From Hydrogenophaga crocea (GTDB lineage: Bacteria > Pseudomonadota > Gammaproteobacteria > Burkholderiales > Burkholderiaceae_C), in contig NZ_CP049989.1 in assembly GCF_011388215.1 (NCBI RefSeq), forward strand, positions 4,320,001 through 4,384,000: 64,000 nucleotides of DNA. The letters run 5' to 3'. A model generated the notes under the pieces. It was not told where the DNA came from. It saw only the letters and a list, made by a program, of their open reading frames with translations, and searched no databases. The position numbers and the translations under genes were made by a program. This document shows, piece by piece, positions 37,383 to 45,364 of this stretch. Each line of letters opens with the position of its first letter. Position 1 is the first letter of the stretch.

Positions 37383-38021
37383 ATGGACCGCGCGGCCCTT
37401 CAGCGGGCCTTGTTGCATCCCCTGGCCAAGCCGCTGGTGTTCGCGCTCTGGCTGCTGCCCTTCGTGTGGCTGGTCTGGGCCGCGGTGGCCGATCGGCTCG
37501 GTGCGAACCCGGCCGAGGCGCTGATCCGCTCGCTGGGCGACTGGACGCTGCGTGCGCTGCTGCTGGTGCTCCTGGTGACGCCCTTGCGGATCACCTTCCG
37601 GATGCCCGCGCTTGCGCGCTTTCGCCGCATGCTCGGCGTGTTCGTGTTCTTCTACGCCACGCTGCACTGGCTCGCGTATGTGTGGTTCGACATGGGCTTC
37701 GTGTGGGCCGATGTGGTGGCCGACATTCCCAAGCGCCCGTTCATTCTGGTGGGCTCGCTGGCCTGGCTGCTGCTGCTGGCGCTCGCGGCGACCTCGTTCA
37801 ACCGCGCGATCCGCGCGCTCGGTGCACCGCGCTGGCAGGCGCTGCACCGCGCGGTCTACGCGATCGCGGTGCTCGCGCTGCTGCACTTCTTCTGGATGCG
37901 CGCGGGCAAGAACAACTTTCAGGAGGTGGCGGTGTACGCCGCGCTGTTCGCGCTGGTGCTGGGCTGGCGCCTGTGGCGGCGCCTCGCGCCTCAGGGCAGC
38001 AGCGTCTCGAGCCGCATCTGA
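37383..38021 (+). CDS. msrQ: Heme-binding membrane subunit MsrQ
   Basis: MsrQ (212 aa) passes electrons from the quinone pool or flavin reductase to MsrP. It has about six transmembrane helices of the ferric reductase-like family and heme-ligand histidines in FFYATLHWLAYV and LHRAVYAIAVLALLHFFW. Length and position after msrP match the family. Its last 31 bases overlap the 3' end of the convergent lysA gene. Confidence 0.95.
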   Translation: MDRAALQRALLHPLAKPLVFALWLLPFVWLVWAAVADRLGANPAEALIRSLGDWTLRALLLVLLVTPLRITFRMPALARFRRMLGVFVFFYATLHWLAYVWFDMGFVWADVVADIPKRPFILVGSLAWLLLLALAATSFNRAIRALGAPRWQALHRAVYAIAVLALLHFFWMRAGKNNFQEVAVYAALFALVLGWRLWRRLAPQGSSVSSRI

Positions 38022-39262
38022 TCGGCCGCGCTCTCGCGCTGGCGGATCGGCGTGGCCATGGCGCCGTCCACCAGCACTTCGGCCGCGCGGCCGCGCGTGT
38101 TGTAGTTGCTGGCCATGGCCATGCAGTACGCACCGGCCGACAACACGGCCAGCAGGTCGCCCTGCTGCACGGCGAGCGCCCGGTCGCGGCCCAGCCAGTC
38201 GCCGCTTTCGCACACCGGGCCCACCACGTCCCACACGGTGCTCGCGGCGTCGGCGCGCGGGCGCACCGGCTCGATGCGGTGGAAGGCCTGGTACATCGCC
38301 GGTCGCGGCAGGTCGTTCATGGCCGCGTCGACGATCAGGAAGTTCTTCTGTTCGCCGGGCTTGGTGAACAGCACCTCGGTGAGGCAGACGCCCGCGTTGC
38401 CCACCAGCGAGCGGCCGGGTTCGATCATCACCGTGCGCTCGCCGTAGCCGCGCGCATCGAGCTTGGCCAGCAGTTGCGGCCACAGGGCGTCGGCGGCCGG
38501 CGGGGTGTCGCCGTTGTAGTCGATGCCCAGACCGCCGCCGAAGTCGATGTGGTGCAGCGGCACGCCCGCCGCCTCGATCGCGGCGACCAGGTCGAGCACG
38601 CGGTCCATGGCGTCGAGGTAGGGCGCCACTTCGGTGATCTGCGAACCGATGTGGCAGTCGATGCCCACGACCTCCAGGCCGGCGCAGGCCGCGGCATGGC
38701 GGTAGGTCTGCAGCACCTCGCTGTGGGCGATGCCGAACTTGTTGCCCTTGAGGCCGGTGGAGATGTAGGGGTGGGTCTTCGCGTCCACATCGGGGTTGAC
38801 GCGGATGCTCACGCGCGCGCGCAGGCCCATCGAGCGCGCGACCTCGTCGAGCACGTCGAGCTCGGCGCGGCTTTCGACGTTGAAGCAGCCGATGCCGACC
38901 TCGAGCGCGCGGCGCATCTCGCCGCGCTGCTTGCCCACGCCGGAGAACACGATGCGCTCGGGCGCGCAACCGGCCGCCAGCGCGCGTTCGAGCTCACCGC
39001 CCGAGACGATGTCCAGGCCGCAACCCGCCCGCACCAGCACCTGCAGGATGGCCAGCGACGAGTTGGCCTTCATGGCATAGCAGATCAGGTGCTTGCGGCC
39101 CGCGAGGCCGCGCTGGTAGGCGGCCAGCGCCTGCAGGATGGCGGCCTTGCTGTAGACGAAGAGCGGGGTGCCGTGTTCGCGGGCCAGGCGCTCGAGGGGC
39201 ACGTCCTCGAAATGCAATTCACCGTGTCGAAGCGTCAGGTGTGCGGGCAGGGGCAGGGACAT
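37991..39262 (-). CDS. lysA: Diaminopimelate decarboxylase
   Basis: LysA (423 aa) makes L-lysine from meso-diaminopimelate using pyridoxal phosphate. The PLP lysine is Lys65 in CYAMKANSSLAIL. Other landmarks are HIGSQITEVAPY, IDFGGGLGI, the phosphate-binding EPGRSLVGNAG, and the substrate Cys in VGPVCESGDWLGRDR. Full length. Its start lies inside the 3' end of the lptM gene (44-base overlap), so the two are transcribed together; this lptM-lysA order is frequent in Proteobacteria. Confidence 0.96.
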   Translation of the reverse strand: MSLPLPAHLTLRHGELHFEDVPLERLAREHGTPLFVYSKAAILQALAAYQRGLAGRKHLICYAMKANSSLAILQVLVRAGCGLDIVSGGELERALAAGCAPERIVFSGVGKQRGEMRRALEVGIGCFNVESRAELDVLDEVARSMGLRARVSIRVNPDVDAKTHPYISTGLKGNKFGIAHSEVLQTYRHAAACAGLEVVGIDCHIGSQITEVAPYLDAMDRVLDLVAAIEAAGVPLHHIDFGGGLGIDYNGDTPPAADALWPQLLAKLDARGYGERTVMIEPGRSLVGNAGVCLTEVLFTKPGEQKNFLIVDAAMNDLPRPAMYQAFHRIEPVRPRADAASTVWDVVGPVCESGDWLGRDRALAVQQGDLLAVLSAGAYCMAMASNYNTRGRAAEVLVDGAMATPIRQRESAADQMRLETLLP

Positions 39263-39416
39263 CGGTGGAAGCCTTGGTCTTGGCGGCGGAGGTCGGAGAG
39301 GGCAGGTAGAGCGGACCCCGCTGCCCGCAGGCAGCCAGGCACGACAGCGCCAACGCCAAGGCCATGACCCGAGCGGGGCCGGAGCGGAAACCTAGAATGC
39401 GCAGCCACCTGAACAT
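39219..39416 (-). CDS. lptM: LPS translocon maturation lipoprotein LptM (YifL/LppL)
   Basis: A 65-residue lipoprotein. The signal ends in a lipobox (LAAC, Cys30), followed at once by the hallmark GQRGPLYLP of LptM, which assists maturation of the LptDE translocon in E. coli. The ATG at 39416 gives a signal sequence with positively charged residues; a shorter start at 39365 would lack them. Only 11 bases separate this start from that of the divergent cyaY gene. Its 3' end overlaps lysA. Confidence 0.85.
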   Translation of the reverse strand: MFRWLRILGFRSGPARVMALALALSCLAACGQRGPLYLPSPTSAAKTKASTDVPAPARTPDASTR

Positions 39417-39427
39417 CCGCGCATTCT

Positions 39428-39757
39428 ATGACCGACCTCGAATACCAGGACCGCGCCGAAGCCTTGTTGCGCGCGGTCGAGCTGGCCTGCGATCGCATCA
39501 ACGAAGACAGCGATGCCGACATCGACAACCAGCGTGTGGGCGGCATGATCACGCTGACCTTTCGCAACCGCAGCCAGATCGTGATCAACCTGCAGAAGCC
39601 GCTGCACGAGGTGTGGTTGGCCGCGCGCGCGGGCGGCTTCCACTACAAGCACGACGGCACGAACTGGCAGGACACCAAGGGCAGCGGCGAGTTCTTCGAG
39701 AACCTGAGCCGCTACGCCAGCGAGCAGGCCGGCCAGCCCCTGCGCTTCAGTTCCTGA
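39428..39757 (+). CDS. cyaY: Iron-sulfur cluster assembly protein CyaY (frataxin)
   Basis: CyaY (109 aa) is bacterial frataxin, an iron-binding regulator of Fe-S cluster assembly by IscS. The acidic first helix ([27 protein letters not shown]) carries the iron-binding Asp/Glu residues. The beta-sheet core follows: [28 protein letters not shown] and [16 protein letters not shown]. It is divergent from lptM-lysA, and its last 11 bases overlap the convergent mrcA gene. Confidence 0.95.
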   Translation: MTDLEYQDRAEALLRAVELACDRINEDSDADIDNQRVGGMITLTFRNRSQIVINLQKPLHEVWLAARAGGFHYKHDGTNWQDTKGSGEFFENLSRYASEQAGQPLRFSS

Positions 39758-42173
39758 ACAGGTTGAGGATGCTGCGTCGCTCGTCCGGCTGCGGTGCCGG
39801 CACCGGCGTCGGCACCGGCAGGCCGTTGTTGTCCACCGGCGTGCCGTTCGGTGCTCCGGGCCAGGGGTCGCCCAGGCCGAGGCCGTGCACGCCGCGGCCG
39901 GGCACGAACTCTTCGTAGTACCACTCGCCGCCCACATTGACGACGCCGGGCGGGGCCTCGTACGTCGTCACCGGCACGCCCTTGAGCATCTCCTGCATGA
40001 ACGAGATCCAGATCGGCAGGGCCAGGCCACCGCCGGTTTCGCGGCTGCCCAGGTTGCGCGGCGTGTCGTAGCCGATCCAGGCGCCCGCGGCCAGCGTGGG
40101 CTGGAATCCCACGAACCAGGCGTCGACCGCGTCGTTGGTGGTGCCGGTCTTGCCGTACAGGTCGGGGCGCTTGAGTGTGGCCTGCGCGCGCGCCGCGGTG
40201 CCCGAGCGCGTGATCTCCTGCAGCAGGTTGTTCATGATGAAGGCGTTGCGCGGTTCGATCGCGCGCGGCGCGTTGTCCAGCGTGGTTTGCGGCGCCTCGT
40301 AGAGCACATGGCCGCGCGCATCGGTGACGCGCGTGATGAGCAGGGGCGCCACGCGGTGACCGCCGTTGGCGAACACGGAATAGGCCGAGACCATCTGCAG
40401 CGGCGTGACCGAGCCCGCGCCCAGGGCCATCGTGAGGTAGGCGGGGTGCTTGTCGGCGTCGAAGCCGAAGCGCGTCACCCATTCCTGCGCGCTTTGCGTG
40501 CCCACCAGCTGCAGCACGCGGATCGACACCATGTTCTTGGACTTGGCGAGCGCGCGGCGCACCGACATTGGTCCCTCGAACTGGCCGTCGTAGTTCTTGG
40601 GCTCCCAGGGCTTGCCACCGGTTTCGGTGGCCGAGTAGAACAGCGGCGCGTCGTTCACCACGGTCATGGGCGTGAGGCCCTTTTCCAGCGCCGCGGAATA
40701 GATGAAGGGCTTGAAGCTCGAGCCCGGCTGGCGCCAGGCCTGCGTCACGTGGTTGAACTTGCTCTTGTTGAAGTCGAAGCCGCCGATGAGGGCCGCGATG
40801 CGTCCGTTGCGCGGGTCCATGGCCACGAAGGCCGACTCCACCTCGGGCACCTGTGTGATGCGCCAGGACTTGTCGTCGACCTTGACCACGCGCACCACCG
40901 CGCCCGGGCGCAGCTTGATGTTGGGGCCGGCTTTGTCCGACAGGCCCGATTGCACGGGCTTGAGGCCTTCGCCCGTGATCTCGATCGGGTCGCCGTCCTG
41001 GCGCACCACGACCACCTTGCGCGGGCTGGCTTCGAGCACCACGGCCGACAGCAGATCGCCGTTGTCGGGGCGCTCGGCGAGCGCCTCGTCGATGGCCTGG
41101 TCGCGCTGCTGCGGGTCGTCGGGCAGGTTGATGAACAGCTCGGGGCCGCGGTAGAACTGGCGGCGCTCGTAGTCGAGCACGCCCTGGCGCACCGCGCGGT
41201 AGGCCGCCTGCTGCGCCTTGGTGTTGATGGTGGTGGTGACGACCAGGCCGCGCGTGTAGGCCGCTTCGCCGTACTGCGCGACGATGGCCTGGCGCGCCAT
41301 TTCGGCCGCGAATTCGGCGGCCATGTGTTCCTCGCGGGCGGGTTGGCGCAGCTTGATCGGCTGGGCCTTGGCCTCGGCCGCCTGGGCCGGCGTGATGAAG
41401 CCGTTCTCGACCATGCGGTCGATGATGTAGCGCTGCCGCGCCTGGGCGCGCTTGGGGTTGCGCACCGGGTTGTAGGCCGAAGGCGCCTGGGGCAGGCCGG
41501 CCAGCACCGCGGCCTCGGCGATGGTCACGTCCTTGAGCGGCTTGCCGAAGTAGATCTGCGAGGCCGATGCGAAACCGTAGGCCCGCTGCCCCAGGAAGAT
41601 CTGGTTCATGTAGATCTCGAGGATCTGTTCCTTGGTGAGCAGGTGCTCGAGCTTGAAGGTGAGCAGCACCTCGTAGATCTTGCGCGTGTAGCTCTTCTCG
41701 GCCGAGAGGTAGACGTTGCGCGCGACCTGCATGGTGATGGTGGATGCGCCCTGGCTCTTGGCCTCGCGCAGGTTGGCCAGCGCCGCGCGCACCATGCCGC
41801 GGTAGTCGACGCCGCTGTGCTCGAAAAAGCGCGCGTCCTCGATGGCGAGCACCGCGTTCTTCATCACGTCGGGGATCTCGTCGATGGTGAGCAGATTGCG
41901 CCGCTCTTCACCGAATTCGCCGAGCAACTGCCCGTCGTCCGCGAGCACGCGCAGGGGCAGCTTGGGTCGGTAGTCGGCCAGTCCGGTGACGTCGGGCAGG
42001 TTGGGATAGGCCACCGCCAGAGCGATGCCGATGGCGATCAACATGGCCGCAACACCCGCCGCCGCCAGTCCGGCCGCAGCCACCACCAAGCGCCCGATCC
42101 AGGCGAGTGCAGAAGGGCGCGCAGATACTGCCTTCGCAGTGGTGCCTTTGGCAGGCTGGGTGTCTTGGGTCAT
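39747..42173 (-). CDS. mrcA: Penicillin-binding protein 1A
   Basis: A bifunctional class A penicillin-binding protein (808 aa) that polymerises and cross-links peptidoglycan. After an N-terminal transmembrane helix comes the glycosyltransferase domain, with [16 protein letters not shown] and [14 protein letters not shown] linker/OB domain follows. The transpeptidase domain has the SXXK nucleophile in [14 protein letters not shown] in AKSKNMVSI and KTG in [15 protein letters not shown]. The start [10 protein letters not shown] at 42173 was preferred to in-frame Met codons 27 and 99 bases upstream as the one closest to the membrane anchor. It is divergent from pilM, the usual arrangement in Proteobacteria. 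Confidence 0.95.
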   Translation of the reverse strand: MTQDTQPAKGTTAKAVSARPSALAWIGRLVVAAAGLAAAGVAAMLIAIGIALAVAYPNLPDVTGLADYRPKLPLRVLADDGQLLGEFGEERRNLLTIDEIPDVMKNAVLAIEDARFFEHSGVDYRGMVRAALANLREAKSQGASTITMQVARNVYLSAEKSYTRKIYEVLLTFKLEHLLTKEQILEIYMNQIFLGQRAYGFASASQIYFGKPLKDVTIAEAAVLAGLPQAPSAYNPVRNPKRAQARQRYIIDRMVENGFITPAQAAEAKAQPIKLRQPAREEHMAAEFAAEMARQAIVAQYGEAAYTRGLVVTTTINTKAQQAAYRAVRQGVLDYERRQFYRGPELFINLPDDPQQRDQAIDEALAERPDNGDLLSAVVLEASPRKVVVVRQDGDPIEITGEGLKPVQSGLSDKAGPNIKLRPGAVVRVVKVDDKSWRITQVPEVESAFVAMDPRNGRIAALIGGFDFNKSKFNHVTQAWRQPGSSFKPFIYSAALEKGLTPMTVVNDAPLFYSATETGGKPWEPKNYDGQFEGPMSVRRALAKSKNMVSIRVLQLVGTQSAQEWVTRFGFDADKHPAYLTMALGAGSVTPLQMVSAYSVFANGGHRVAPLLITRVTDARGHVLYEAPQTTLDNAPRAIEPRNAFIMNNLLQEITRSGTAARAQATLKRPDLYGKTGTTNDAVDAWFVGFQPTLAAGAWIGYDTPRNLGSRETGGGLALPIWISFMQEMLKGVPVTTYEAPPGVVNVGGEWYYEEFVPGRGVHGLGLGDPWPGAPNGTPVDNNGLPVPTPVPAPQPDERRSILNLFRN

Positions 42174-42437
42174 TCGGATTCGGGGCAATCGGCCCGCCAT
42201 TGTAGGAGTCGGTTTCCGGGCCGATGGGGTTTTGAAGGGCGGCTTCGCATGGGCCGGAACCAGGGCAGACACCTGGGCACTCGGCCATCACCGTCCCCTC
42301 ACAGCGCGTCGGCTTTTGACAACGTTTCTATTTGTGCGTGAGGCAAGAAATCTTTGCCGCTCAATGGGCTTACTGCTAGCATTGAAGTGAATTCTTAAGT
42401 ATGGCGCGCGTGCGCGCCACGCGATTTGGGGGCCACC
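42174..42437. other. Divergent intergenic region between mrcA and pilM
   Basis: These 264 bases hold the promoters of both genes. A perfect -35 hexamer TTGACA lies at 42316-42321 but has no good -10 at the right distance. A better-spaced pair for pilM is annotated separately. A palindrome GGCGCG-CGTG-CGCGCC near 42404-42419 falls just upstream of the pilM start. Confidence 0.4.
42354..42382 (+). promoter_or_regulatory. Candidate sigma-70 promoter of the pil operon
   Basis: TTGCCG (42354-42359) and TAGCAT (42377-42382) are separated by 17 bases, each matching four of six consensus positions, about 55 bases before the pilM start. Confidence 0.35.
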
Positions 42438-43517
42438 TTGATCTCATTGGGATCGCTTTTCAGCCGGGAACCGGCGCCCTTGTTGGGCATTGATGTCAGT
42501 TCCTCCAGCGTCAAGCTGGTCGAGTTGAGCCGCAATCGCGCAGGCGAGTTCGTGCTTGAACGGTGTGCCATGGAGCCGCTGGAGCGCGGCTGGATCACCG
42601 ACGGCAACATCGAGAAGTTCGACGAAGTGGCCGACGCCTTGCGCCGCGTGGTGCGCAAGAGCGGCAGCAAGACCCGCAACGTGGCGCTCGCACTGCCGGC
42701 GTCCGCGGTGATCACGAAGAAGATCATCCTGCCCGGTGGCATGTCCGACAAGGAACTCGAGGCGCAGGTCGAGTCCGAGGCCAACCAGTACATCCCGTTC
42801 TCGCTCGACGAGGTCAGCCTCGATTTCTGCGTGGTGGGGCCCAGCACCACCTCGGTGGGCGACGTCGAGGTGCTCATCGCGGCCTCGCGCAAGGAAAAGG
42901 TGTCCGACCGGCAGGGCCTGGCCGAAGCGGCCGGCCTCAAGCCCGTGGTGATGGACGTGGAGTCCTACGCGTCGCGCCTGGCCGCCGGCCGTGTGATCGA
43001 GACGCTGCCGAACCAGGGCGTCGATGCGCTCGTGGCCCTGTTCGAGATCGGCTCGATGACCACCAGCCTGCAAGTCATCCGCAACGACGAGGTGCTCTAC
43101 GAGCGCGACCAGGCGTTCGGCGGCAGCCAGCTCACGCAGCTCATCATCCGCCAGTACGGTTTTTCGACCGACGAGGCCGAGGCCAAGAAACGGTCGGGCG
43201 ATCTGCCCGAGGACTACCAGAGCGCCGTGCTCGATCCGTTCATCGAAAGCCTGTCGCAGGAAATCGGCCGGGCGCTGCAGTTCTTCTTCACGAGCACGCC
43301 TTACAACAAGATCGACCACATCCTGCTCGCGGGCGGCAGCGCCGCGCTGCTGGGCCTGACCGAAGCGGTCACGCACCAGACCTCGTTCGCCTGCATGCTG
43401 ATCAATCCCTTCGACGCGATGGAACTGGGTTCCAACATCCAGGCGCGCAAGATCTCGCGCGAGTCGTCGGCCTACCTGACGTCCACCGGTCTTGCGCTTC
43501 GGAGGTTCTACCAATGA
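42438..43517 (+). CDS. pilM: Type IV pilus assembly protein PilM (TTG start)
   Basis: PilM (359 aa) is an actin-like cytoplasmic ATP-binding protein that docks to the PilN N-terminus in the type IV pilus alignment complex. Characteristic segments are PLLGIDVSSSSVKLVEL, YIPFSLDEVSLDF, the EAEAKKRSGDLPEDY region and HILLAGGSAALLGL. TTG 42438 (MISLGSLFSRE) was chosen because homologues begin this way and a GGGGG stretch lies five bases ahead; another TTG 12 bases upstream lacks such support. It is the first gene of pilMNOPQ and overlaps pilN by 4 bases. Confidence 0.93.
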   Translation: MISLGSLFSREPAPLLGIDVSSSSVKLVELSRNRAGEFVLERCAMEPLERGWITDGNIEKFDEVADALRRVVRKSGSKTRNVALALPASAVITKKIILPGGMSDKELEAQVESEANQYIPFSLDEVSLDFCVVGPSTTSVGDVEVLIAASRKEKVSDRQGLAEAAGLKPVVMDVESYASRLAAGRVIETLPNQGVDALVALFEIGSMTTSLQVIRNDEVLYERDQAFGGSQLTQLIIRQYGFSTDEAEAKKRSGDLPEDYQSAVLDPFIESLSQEIGRALQFFFTSTPYNKIDHILLAGGSAALLGLTEAVTHQTSFACMLINPFDAMELGSNIQARKISRESSAYLTSTGLALRRFYQ

Positions 43518-44146
43518 TCCTCATCAACCTGCTGCCGCACCGCGAAGCGGCACGCAAGCGCCAGAAGGAACAGTTTTTTGTCCAGCTGGGGCTCTCCGCC
43601 CTGCTCGGCGGCGTGATCAGCGGTGCCGTGTTCACCTGGTACCAGGGGCAGATCTCGGTCCAGCAGGAGCGCAACCAATTCCTCACGCAGGAAATCGCCA
43701 AGCTCGACGCCGAGATCAAGGACATCGCCACGTTGCAGGCGCAGATCGCCTCGCTGCGCGCCCGCCAGGCCGCGGTGGAAGACCTGCAGGCCGGCCGCAA
43801 CCTGCCGGTGTACCTGCTCGAAGAGCTGGTCAAGCAACTGCCCGAAGGGGTGTACCTGCGCTCGATGAAGCAGGAGGGCAGCAGCGTGCTGCTCAACGGC
43901 ACCGCCCAGTCCCAGGAGCGTGTGTCCGAGTTGCTGCGCAACCTTGGCAACAACAGCCCGGCCCTGACCCGTCCCGAACTCGTCGAGATCGTGGCCGCGA
44001 ACGCTGCGGTGAGCGGCAAGGACGCGCGGCGCGTGGCGAACTTCGTCATGCGTGTGACCCTGCGCCGTCCGGAAGCCCCGAAGCCGGCTGCGGTGCCGGC
44101 CGCTGACCCGGCCAAACCCGCGGCCCCCGCCGCGGGCAAGGTTTGA
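43514..44146 (+). CDS. pilN: Type IV pilus assembly protein PilN
   Basis: PilN (210 aa) is a bitopic inner-membrane protein. Its first residues, MILINLLPHREAARK, form the conserved INLLP peptide that binds PilM. One transmembrane helix (about residues 22-40) is followed by a coiled-coil (ERNQFLTQEIAKLDAEI) and a ferredoxin-like periplasmic domain that pairs with PilO. An Ala/Pro-rich C-terminal tail is present. The gene is ATGA-coupled to pilM. Confidence 0.94.
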   Translation: MILINLLPHREAARKRQKEQFFVQLGLSALLGGVISGAVFTWYQGQISVQQERNQFLTQEIAKLDAEIKDIATLQAQIASLRARQAAVEDLQAGRNLPVYLLEELVKQLPEGVYLRSMKQEGSSVLLNGTAQSQERVSELLRNLGNNSPALTRPELVEIVAANAAVSGKDARRVANFVMRVTLRRPEAPKPAAVPAADPAKPAAPAAGKV

Positions 44147-44156
44147 AGAGGTTGTG

Positions 44157-44828
44157 ATGGCCAAGAAGTCCGCTCTCAACATGGATTTGTCTGCCCTGCA
44201 GGGCAAGCTGCGGTCGCAGTTCTCGGGGCTCGATCCCAACGACCCTTCATTGTGGCCCGCGCTGCCTCGCAACCTGCTGTTCGTCGCGGTGTGCGCGGGC
44301 GTGGTGGCGGCGCTGTGGTTCTCCTGGCTCAAGGGCGTGGACGAAGAGCTCGTGGCCGAGACGGCCAAGGAGCAGCAGCTGCGCGAGACCTACAAGCAGA
44401 AGCTGGTGCAGGCCGTGAACCTCGACGCCCTGCGCAAGCAGCTCGAGCAGGTCCAGCAGTACGTGACGCAACTGGAGAAGCAGCTGCCCAGCAAGGCCGA
44501 GATGGACGCGCTGCTGTCGGACATCAACCAGGCCGGTCTGGGCCGCAGCCTGCAGTTCGAGCTGTTCCGCCCGGGGCAGGTGGCGGTGCGCGAGTACTAC
44601 GCCGAACTCCCGATCACCATCCGCGTCACGGGCAGCTACCACGACATCGGTCTGTTCGCCGGCGACATCGCCAACCTGTCGCGCATCGTGACCCTCAACA
44701 ACCTCACGCTGACGCCGATAGCCAATCGTGAGGGCTACCTCGCCATGGACGGCGTGGCCAAGACCTTCCGCTACCTGGATCCGGAAGAGGTGGCGGCACA
44801 GCAAAAGGCCAAGGGGGCTGCCAAGTGA
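44157..44828 (+). CDS. pilO: Type IV pilus assembly protein PilO
   Basis: PilO (223 aa) is the partner of PilN in the inner-membrane alignment complex. A cytoplasmic N-terminus is followed by a transmembrane helix (LLFVAVCAGVVAALWFSWL), a coiled-coil (LDALRKQLEQVQQYVTQLEKQLP) and the periplasmic domain with QAGLGRSLQFELFRPG and the conserved YAELPITIRVTGSYHDIGLF. ATG 44157 was preferred to GTG 44154 because GAAGAGG then lies at proper distance. It overlaps pilP by one base (TGATG). Confidence 0.94.
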   Translation: MAKKSALNMDLSALQGKLRSQFSGLDPNDPSLWPALPRNLLFVAVCAGVVAALWFSWLKGVDEELVAETAKEQQLRETYKQKLVQAVNLDALRKQLEQVQQYVTQLEKQLPSKAEMDALLSDINQAGLGRSLQFELFRPGQVAVREYYAELPITIRVTGSYHDIGLFAGDIANLSRIVTLNNLTLTPIANREGYLAMDGVAKTFRYLDPEEVAAQQKAKGAAK

Positions 44829-45364
44829 TGCATCGATTTTCCTGCGCGGCACTCGGGGTGATGGTCCTGGCGGGCTGCACCTCCTCGGGCCAGGACGAAT
44901 TGCAGGCCTGGATGCAGGCCGAGCGCAATGCGATCCGTCCGTCGGTGCAGCCGATTCCAGAACCCACCCGCTTCGTTCCCCAGCCCTACGGCGCCGAGCG
45001 CCTGATCCCGCCCTTCAGCACCGAGAAGCTGGCCAGCCTGCTGCGTGGCGCGCAGACGGTGTCCGCGGCCAGTTCGGCGCTGATCGAGCCCGAGCTCGCG
45101 CGCCGCCGTCAGCCGCTCGAGGCCTTCCCGCTGGACGCCATGAGCATGGTGGGCAGTCTGAACCGGGATGGCCAGCTGGTGGCCCTGGTGAAGATCGACC
45201 GGCTGCTGTACCAGGTGCGTCCCGGAAACTACCTGGGTCAGAACTACGGGCGGGTGACCCGCATTACCGAAACCGAAGTGGTTCTGCGCGAGATCGTGCA
45301 GGACGCCGCAGGCGAATGGATCGAGCGCCCGACGGCGCTGCAGCTAGTAGAGGAATCTAAATGA
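44828..45364 (+). CDS. pilP: Type IV pilus lipoprotein PilP
   Basis: PilP (178 aa) is an inner-membrane lipoprotein linking PilN/PilO to the secretin PilQ. The signal ends in a lipobox LAGC with Cys17. After a Pro-rich linker (QPIPEPTRFVPQPY) the C-terminal beta domain shows FPLDAMSMVGSLNRDGQLVALVKIDRLLYQVRPGNYLGQNYGRV as separate conserved strands of the family. An in-frame GTG one codon upstream is possible. The stop overlaps the pilQ start by 4 bases. Confidence 0.94.
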   Translation: MHRFSCAALGVMVLAGCTSSGQDELQAWMQAERNAIRPSVQPIPEPTRFVPQPYGAERLIPPFSTEKLASLLRGAQTVSAASSALIEPELARRRQPLEAFPLDAMSMVGSLNRDGQLVALVKIDRLLYQVRPGNYLGQNYGRVTRITETEVVLREIVQDAAGEWIERPTALQLVEESK

